Shown piece by piece: positions 58,411-64,000 of a stretch of DNA of 64,000 nucleotides. This DNA comes from Castanea sativa. Taxonomy: Eukaryota > Streptophyta > Magnoliopsida > Fagales > Fagaceae. Under the pieces are notes generated by a model, which saw only the letters and a list, made by a program, of their open reading frames with translations, was not told where the DNA came from and did not search any database. Location: positions 2,767,501 to 2,831,500 of the forward strand of contig NC_134016.1 of NCBI RefSeq assembly GCF_040712315.1, given 5' to 3'. How positions within the stretch are numbered: position 1 is the first letter of the stretch; each line of letters opens with the position of its first letter. Made by a program: the position numbers and the translations under genes.

Positions 58411-58960
58411 CAATTGTAGAAAAGCTGCAAAGGTATCTAAATTTACTACTCACCTTAAAATTTTGCAGGTCAAGGAATCCTTTATTAGTATGGGAAAAGA
58501 AAAAAATTTCTACCCTTACTAAGTTCAGCAGGAAGTATATATCATATTCATTTTTTCCCTCTTGGATTTCATCAAGAATATGTTATGGCCAATTCCTATC
58601 CTTCTACTCTTATAGGAAATATGCTAAATGTTGATTTGGGATATTCCATTTTATGTGTGACGACTTTCTAAAAACATTTAGTGTGATGAATAATTGCATC
58701 AGGGTTGACGAAAGAATTGTCCAATAATAACATGAGAGCTCTTGGTAGTTAGTGATCTTCCGTTTATGTTCTCCTTATAGCTTTAGTTTTGCTGACTATA
58801 AATATAATGTTATGTTTTTGAACTAGAAATAAGAAGCTAAGTTTCAAGGAAATATATCAATTACAGGGTTAGTGGTTCAAAAAATAGGTGAAAAACCGGA
58901 TCATTTGCTGACACTCATAGGTTTTTTCAAGGATACTAAGCAAGAGTTTGTTATGTGGAT

Positions 58961-59554
58961 TTGTATGATATCACATAAACTTAAAGATGCTATCAGTTGG
59001 ATGATCTAACTTCCAACTTTTATTAAATACGCAGTCTTGGACCCCTTCAGGCAGTATGTCAGTTTGACTCAAATCTTATTCAATGAATGTCATATGTTAA
59101 AAACTTGAATATTGAGTGTAAAAATTGCTCATCAACAAGTGTATAAAAACATATTTCAATAATAACAAGAAAAAGAGGAAACGGAAAGGGACAAACATTG
59201 CATTTAAGTTGGCCCCCCCTCTTGCAGTTGCAGGCTTGCTGCGTGGAGGAAAACGAAGAAATTGCGTTCTCCATACATAGGTGACAGCGTAAATGAATGG
59301 GTGGTTGATCTGGTTGTAAAGCATTTATCAAAAGGCGACAAGGCGTACAACACAATAATATAATGTGATCTAGCTAGAAATCAATAAATGTTTAGTTGGG
59401 AGTTGGATCGGTTTCGTATTGAAAAAAGTTTCAGCAGTAAGTTTAACAGCTTTGTCTTCATTTAATGATAAAAATTAATACCCATAAAAAAAATGATAAA
59501 AATTAATTATTAAGAGCCGCATTAAAACTATTTTCCAAAAAAAAAAAAAATTTA
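58961..59554. other. Spacer with one more CNL tail signature
   Basis: 'gcagtcttggaccccttcaggc' at 59030-59051 resembles the tail modules. Two overlapping minus-strand frames (59080-59355, with CNCKRGGQLKCNVCP) are not recognised and probably chance. Confidence 0.4.
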
Positions 59555-59850
59555 TGATAAAGAATTTTAACTTTTTTTTTTAGGGGTATAAAGAATTTTA
59601 ACTTAATAGTAAAAATTATAGTAAGTTAAAATTCTAGAGTTATATAGGTGATGTAATTCTAGAGTTATATAGGTGATGTATTTCTAAGTCCTGCAATCAA
59701 ATTAAAAAATACAACTGATTCTCAAAAAAAAAAAAAAATTCAAACATACAACTGTATTGACCCGTACAAATACGAATAAAGATTTTTTTTTTTTCCAAAG
59801 GCAACTAAAGTTAATACTGTGAATTTAAATTTAATTAAAAAAAAAAACTA
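59555..59850. repeat. 190-bp dispersed repeat, copy 3, with internal duplications
   Basis: Same family as 51686 and 52665, expanded by two tandem copies of 'ttctagagttatataggtga' type text (about 59632-59680) and an A-run insertion near 59723. Confidence 0.7.
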
Positions 59851-59997
59851 AGGAATTGTACTGGCATGTCAAGTAATTAGAAATGTCCTCCTTTATTGAG
59901 TGTCCTGTTAGTAATGGCTTATTTGAGTTTGTCTTGAGAGGAAAGTGATGTGGTAGTCTGATGTCCACAGTGGAATGTGCTGAAAGTTTGAGGGCTG

Positions 59998-60137
59998 GTT
60001 TAGTAAGAGATTTTTAATAACGTTGTTTAAGTGTAATAAAAATATGTGTGGGTGAAAAAATATTATAAAAATACGTGTTGTGGTATTTTTAACAATAAAA
60101 ACTGTTGTTTAAACAACGTTACCTAACAAACCTTGAG
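59998..60137. mobile_element. Palindromic MITE, about 140 bp
   Basis: The arms are mutual inverses: 'ggctggtttagtaagag...aacgttgtttaa' and 'ttaaacaacgtt(ac)ctaacaaacc'. The flanks 'tttgagg' / 'cttgagg' suggest a hAT-type target duplication. No coding capacity. Confidence 0.75.
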
Positions 60138-61359
60138 GTTCTCATTTGCCCAACTAGTGTTTTGCCTTCTACTGAGGTGGGCTTTAAGTAAGTACCCCCC
60201 TCCCTCCAAAAAAAAAAAACCCATGGCCATCAGCCCATCACGCGATGCCCCCTTGAGAATTACAACTATGATTTAGATCCCAAGTTTTAACTATTAATGT
60301 TGGTTTTAAGCTAATTGCACAATTTAGGGTTCATTTGTTTAAGTAATTAGCCAATTAACACTAGCATGCTTGGATTACCACCAAAAATCTATCTTTGTAT
60401 TTCCCGACTCCAGCATTTGAAACCTTAACCCAATTACAAATAGACTCACAAAATACAAATTTAAATACAATTAAGTGTTTAATTACATGAAAACTTTGGT
60501 GTGGAATATGTTAACACATTAAGATCCTAACACCCTCATTTTGAAAAATCCACCTACCTATCACAAAGAGAGTTTGATTTGAGGAAGCTATCGATAGTGA
60601 AAGATATATCTTGCTGAGTTGTGAGAAAAAAGAGAGAGAATTATTATCAGCTAATCATCAGTATGGCAACACTATCGCTCCTATGATTGACACGAACAAG
60701 TCAAATTTGAAAGGGAGAGGAGAGTGAACAATTTGAGTGGATGGATGAATTGGAAAATCAATTAATAATATTAATTTTTTCCATTATTTTTAATGTTAGT
60801 ATGCAAGTGATAATATTAGTTCCTTACTTCCTTAACAGTAACAAAATCTTAACTTATTAATAATAGGTTTGCAAGTGTCAACACAATTTATTTATTCTAT
60901 TTAACTTTTTTTTTTTTTATGAAGTGAAAATTTAAAAAGCTAAAAAATTGAAGATTTTTTGAGAAATTCTTTAGAACAATCTTATGTACTCAAGCACCAA
61001 AACAAATAAATTGTACACTTCTCTAGCAATTTAATATGAATGACATTGTGACATTGTTCAGGTGGGAATTCATCAACAGATGGAGAAATTAACCAAAATC
61101 TACCGAAAGTCTTGATATTATATAAGTCCTTTAAAAGAAATATCTAATCTGGAGAGTGAATTTTTTATTTTTTATTTTTTGAGAAGAAAATCAGCATACG
61201 TTTTATTAAAATTCTACTTAAATATATACTTTTGGATTAGGTTTTTAACCATTGGAGGGTCTCTTCTAGTTTTAGCCAATAACGAAAATCATCTACCTCT
61301 CATGCATATCTTGCTAAAAACATGTGCTATCTCATTCCCTTTCCTTCTAACATTGCTAC
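60138..61359. other. Intergenic stretch without recognised features
   Basis: AT-rich. Short matches to the duplicated segment occur near 60990-61040 ('aattgtacacttctctagcaatttaatatgaa'-type text). No gene. Confidence 0.55.
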
Positions 61360-62159
61360 CTCACCCCAATTTCTTCCGCAAAGCTTTCAGCTTTGGGCTG
61401 AACAAACCACCTTATTTCATTTCATATGGGCTTTAGGCCCATTAATACTAAAGCCCCGTGGGTCCAAACCCTTCCCCTAAATTCTACTTCATGGGCTCAT
61501 ACCATACCGTCAATGTAAAACTAAAAACAAAGATGTTTTTAAAAACCATTTCTCCAAAATCAATAAATTATACTCAAGTAAAATTTGAGTCTAATATAAG
61601 TACAATGTCAAATAGTTTACTTGTAATCAAAAGTTATCTCCAAACAAACAATACCAAAAAGGAAAAATGCTTCTAAAAGCTAAACAACAAGCTGCAATAA
61701 ATAAATTTATCTGTTAACAACAATATTTGCAACTATAAGTAAAGAAAATGGTCACCAATCACTATGCTCCTCTTGTTTCTTTAGCAAAATTTGAGTAAAA
61801 CTAAAGTTCGTTGCAAAGTATTTTTTTTTTTACAATCCTAGGTAATTTCAAAAATAATATGGTGTCTCCCTAGTAACAATTTTTTCTAAGCTTTTAAGTT
61901 TATTTACTTATGTACAACTTTTATAACCTCACTCTTTTGTAGGTACAAAAATAATTTAACCAACTTTCAATGAATAAATTACAATACAACCATAAAAATA
62001 ATAATTGCAAATGATTTACATGATTTTATAAAATTAAAAGGCCGAGAAAAAAAAAACCCCTCAATAAAAGGGAAATATATTTTATTTTAAGTTGCATTAT
62101 ATAAAGTATAATAATATCATAACCAAAACTGTGAGGCTTTTTATACATAGGGCCTAAAT
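61360..62159. other. Spacer with GGCCCATTA motifs and old repeat traces
   Basis: 61385-61510 resembles 54300-54480 ('ggctttaggcccattaa', 'ttctacttcatgggctcatac'). The rest matches fragments of 44300-44630 ('aaaatttgagt...aagtacaatg', 'aaaagatgcctctaaaag' type). No coding signal. Confidence 0.5.
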
Positions 62160-62735
62160 GGCGATATGGTAGTAGTTGCTCCAGCCCCATTGTTGTAGGC
62201 TTGTAGCATGTCAATTTCTGACCAATGAATCCCATATCGATGAGTAGTGCACAGTCCTCCAAAGCTTCTGAATTCACAACCCAACTTCTTTCATTTCCTA
62301 TGCACTTTTGGCCCACTGGATTTTTCTTTCTTTGTGGATAATGGGTCGTGCATGTAAATGGCTTCAAAAAAGGCCCATTACCACTAAAGCCCTGTGAGTC
62401 CAACTGCCTTCCACACAATTCTCCTTCATAAAAAAAGTCACTCCCATGCGGTAGTAGCTACTCCAACCCCATTGTTGTAGGCTTGTAGCATGTCAATTTT
62501 TGACCAATGAATCCCACATCGATAAGCAATTCATAGTCCTCCAAAGCTTCCGAATTTGGGCTGCACGGCCCAACTTCTTTCATTTCATATGCACTTTTGG
62601 TCCATTGGGTTGTAACTTCTTTTTTTCGTGAATAGTGGGTCGTGCATGTAGTTGACCTCGAAAGGCCCATTAACACTAAAGCACTGTGGATCCAACTCCC
62701 TTCCACACAATTCTCCTTCATGGGCTTGTAACATA
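62160..62735. repeat. Two tandem units of about 283 bp
   Basis: 'ccattgttgtaggcttgtag' occurs in both units (about 62188 and 62471). Both contain 'accaatgaatcccacatcgat' type text, 'cccaacttctttcatttc' and 'tgggtcgtgcatgta', and both end 'ccacacaattctccttca'. A third, diverged unit lies at 54225-54480. Non-coding. Confidence 0.88.
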
Positions 62736-62754
62736 AGTCCACCATATTTTTTTT

Positions 62755-63130
62755 CTAACATAGTTGAAATTATTCACTTCAAGAGGACCAAATCTCTTGT
62801 GGGGCTAAGTTTGTATTCTTGCAGGTATACTTCAGATTTTGCAACATTGAGTAGTGCAAACATTCTCATAATCCTCATCTTCGTTTGTTTATTTTGAGTG
62901 ATAAGACTTGGGCAATATTCATATATGATAATAATTTTTTTGATATACATACATGATAATTTTTATGATTTTATTAATAAATTATCTTTGATTTATTGGG
63001 GGAAAAAGAGAGTAAGCCTACAAACCGTTCTTTTTGGGACTAAATTAAAAAAAAATAGTAAATAAATTTAACAAATCAAATTCAGTTCTAGGTTGTTAGC
63101 CTTTGACAAACAAGCTTATGAAATGCATGG
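62755..63130. repeat. Another copy of the left-edge and copy-A junction
   Basis: 62755-62925 resembles the left-edge repeat (130-275). 62955-63130 resembles 55190-55450 and 13015-13240 ('gatttattgggggaaaaagag', 'gaaatgcatggaat'). The two parts are directly joined here, with no MITE or LTR element between them. This is the arrangement before those insertions. Confidence 0.75.
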
Positions 63131-63622
63131 AATAGTAACACTAGGGTATGATTTGGTTACAACATTATTAATCAAATGCATTCAAGTTTCACTAGCATTT
63201 CCATTTTAAATGATAATATGGTTAATCCATTTTTTTATAGAATGAATGACATAATCAATCTTAAATAAAATTTTATCAATAAATATAAGCCATCAAATGT
63301 GAGTGATGTATAATTACTTTCATATGAATCCATCACTTTTTCTCTATTAATCACAAGTGACCACTTCAAAGTTGTGTTCAAATGCTTTCTAAAAACAAAA
63401 TCCACAAAAAAAAAAAAAAAAATCAGCTAAAATTTTCTTGGTTTCTTCCGTAAACCTTCGAATATACCAATTAACTTCCTACATATCTCCCTTGATAGCT
63501 CCCATCACATTCAAGGCATATCTCCCTCTAATAACATAGTTGAGGTCACTTTCTTGATGTTTATTTTTTTCTAATTAACATTAATGCGCGAGATTAATAG
63601 GGATATATTAGTTAATTATGTA
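63131..63622. other. AT-rich spacer
   Basis: I see nothing coding or repeated in it beyond A runs. Confidence 0.55.
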
Positions 63623-63637
63623 TTTGTTTGTTTGTTT

Positions 63638-63678
<41 letters not shown>
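63623..63678. repeat. Compound (TTTG)n(TA)n microsatellite
   Basis: About four TTTG units followed by about 19 TA units. It produces a spurious YIYIYI frame. Confidence 0.93.
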
Positions 63679-63680
<2 letters not shown>

Positions 63681-64000
63681 TACATCTTAGCGGCATTAAC
63701 CTATTGGTAATAAACACCTGTTCTTTCCAAGCACATACCTGGACTGTACAAGTGCAGTTACATGTCTCATTAAGAGCACCTAGTTATAGGCTTATAGCAA
63801 ATGCCTCATGAAAATAATCTTAACCCCACCTTCAAGTGGAAGTACACATTTCAATTTTCACCAAGTACAAATTTCAATTTTCACCTTGATCAGGACACAC
63901 GCAAGTCTCACCTAGCATAACTGTTCCTCATCAACTGGCAAAATGTTTTTCCAAGGAGAATGACATTTATTTTTTTAAGAACTTATGGTTGTGGTTGGCT

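Larger units (their letters stand above)
55205..58960. repeat. Segmental duplication copy B (partner 13015-16830)
   Basis: Colinear with copy A over its whole length. A poly-C tract is expanded here and about 80 bp are missing after 57670. Copy A's 'gatattttgccccctcc' at about 13900 is the unexpanded version of the tract at 56122. Confidence 0.9.

Noticed and set aside
59080..59355. Cysteine-rich minus-strand frames as a small secreted peptide
   Set aside because: No signal peptide with a regular cysteine pattern, no conserved family match that I know, and two overlapping frames are equally open.
62513..62524. USE-like TCCCACATCG as the promoter of a U-snRNA gene
   Set aside because: No U1, U2, U5 or U6 sequence follows at the expected distance, and the unit is repeated DNA.

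Overview
This is nuclear DNA from a flowering plant, most likely a woody eudicot. The evidence is AT-rich intergenic DNA, a Ty3/Gypsy element of the Tat type with two RNase H domains, tRNA-derived SINEs, and an Rx-type CC-NBS-LRR resistance gene. The repeat families look Fagales-like (oak, chestnut), but that is an impression and not a demonstration.

The only clearly intact gene is a single-exon CNL disease-resistance gene on the minus strand at 34680-38732 (1350 codons). Around it lie wrecks of the same kind of gene. Its upstream sequence recurs at about 17.6 and 40.9 kb. At least fourteen copies of its last LRR plus C-terminal tail (a CPxLE...WxKIAH motif), all on the minus strand, lie at 15-16, 31-34.5, 48.8 and 57.6-59.1 kb. 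The window reads as one piece of a resistance-gene cluster built by repeated segmental duplication. Segments at 13.0-16.8, 27.2-29.7, 41.5-42.8, 43.7-45.6, 48.4-49.5 and 55.2-59.0 kb are copies of one another.

A second gene family survives only as relics: a BTB/TAZ (BT) scaffold gene, in pieces at 19.35-21.27 kb and 49.6-50.65 kb. The broken exon of one copy joins in frame to the next exon of the other copy.

Mobile elements fill the rest, and several are dated or bounded by comparing duplicated segments with and without them:
- an 11.4-kb Tat element (396-11840) with equal 814-bp LTRs, broken gag-pol, a 151-bp tandem repeat and a spliced antisense gene, inserted into a palindromic MITE;
- a 2-kb gag-only LTR element (21598-23593);
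- a SINE with a 13-bp target duplication (24866-25031) and a weaker SINE-like insertion (24141-24346);
- a solo LTR (25067-25746);
- two Mutator-like elements with 9-bp target duplications (27426-29396 and 52899-53900);
- a hAT-like element with an 8-bp duplication inside the BT exon (49757-50562);
- a 5'-truncated LINE with a 14-bp duplication (50809-51529);
- several smaller MITEs.

Long stretches (45.6-48.4, 60.1-61.2 and 63.1-64.0 kb) show nothing I can name. All distances and difference counts were made by eye; no search was run.
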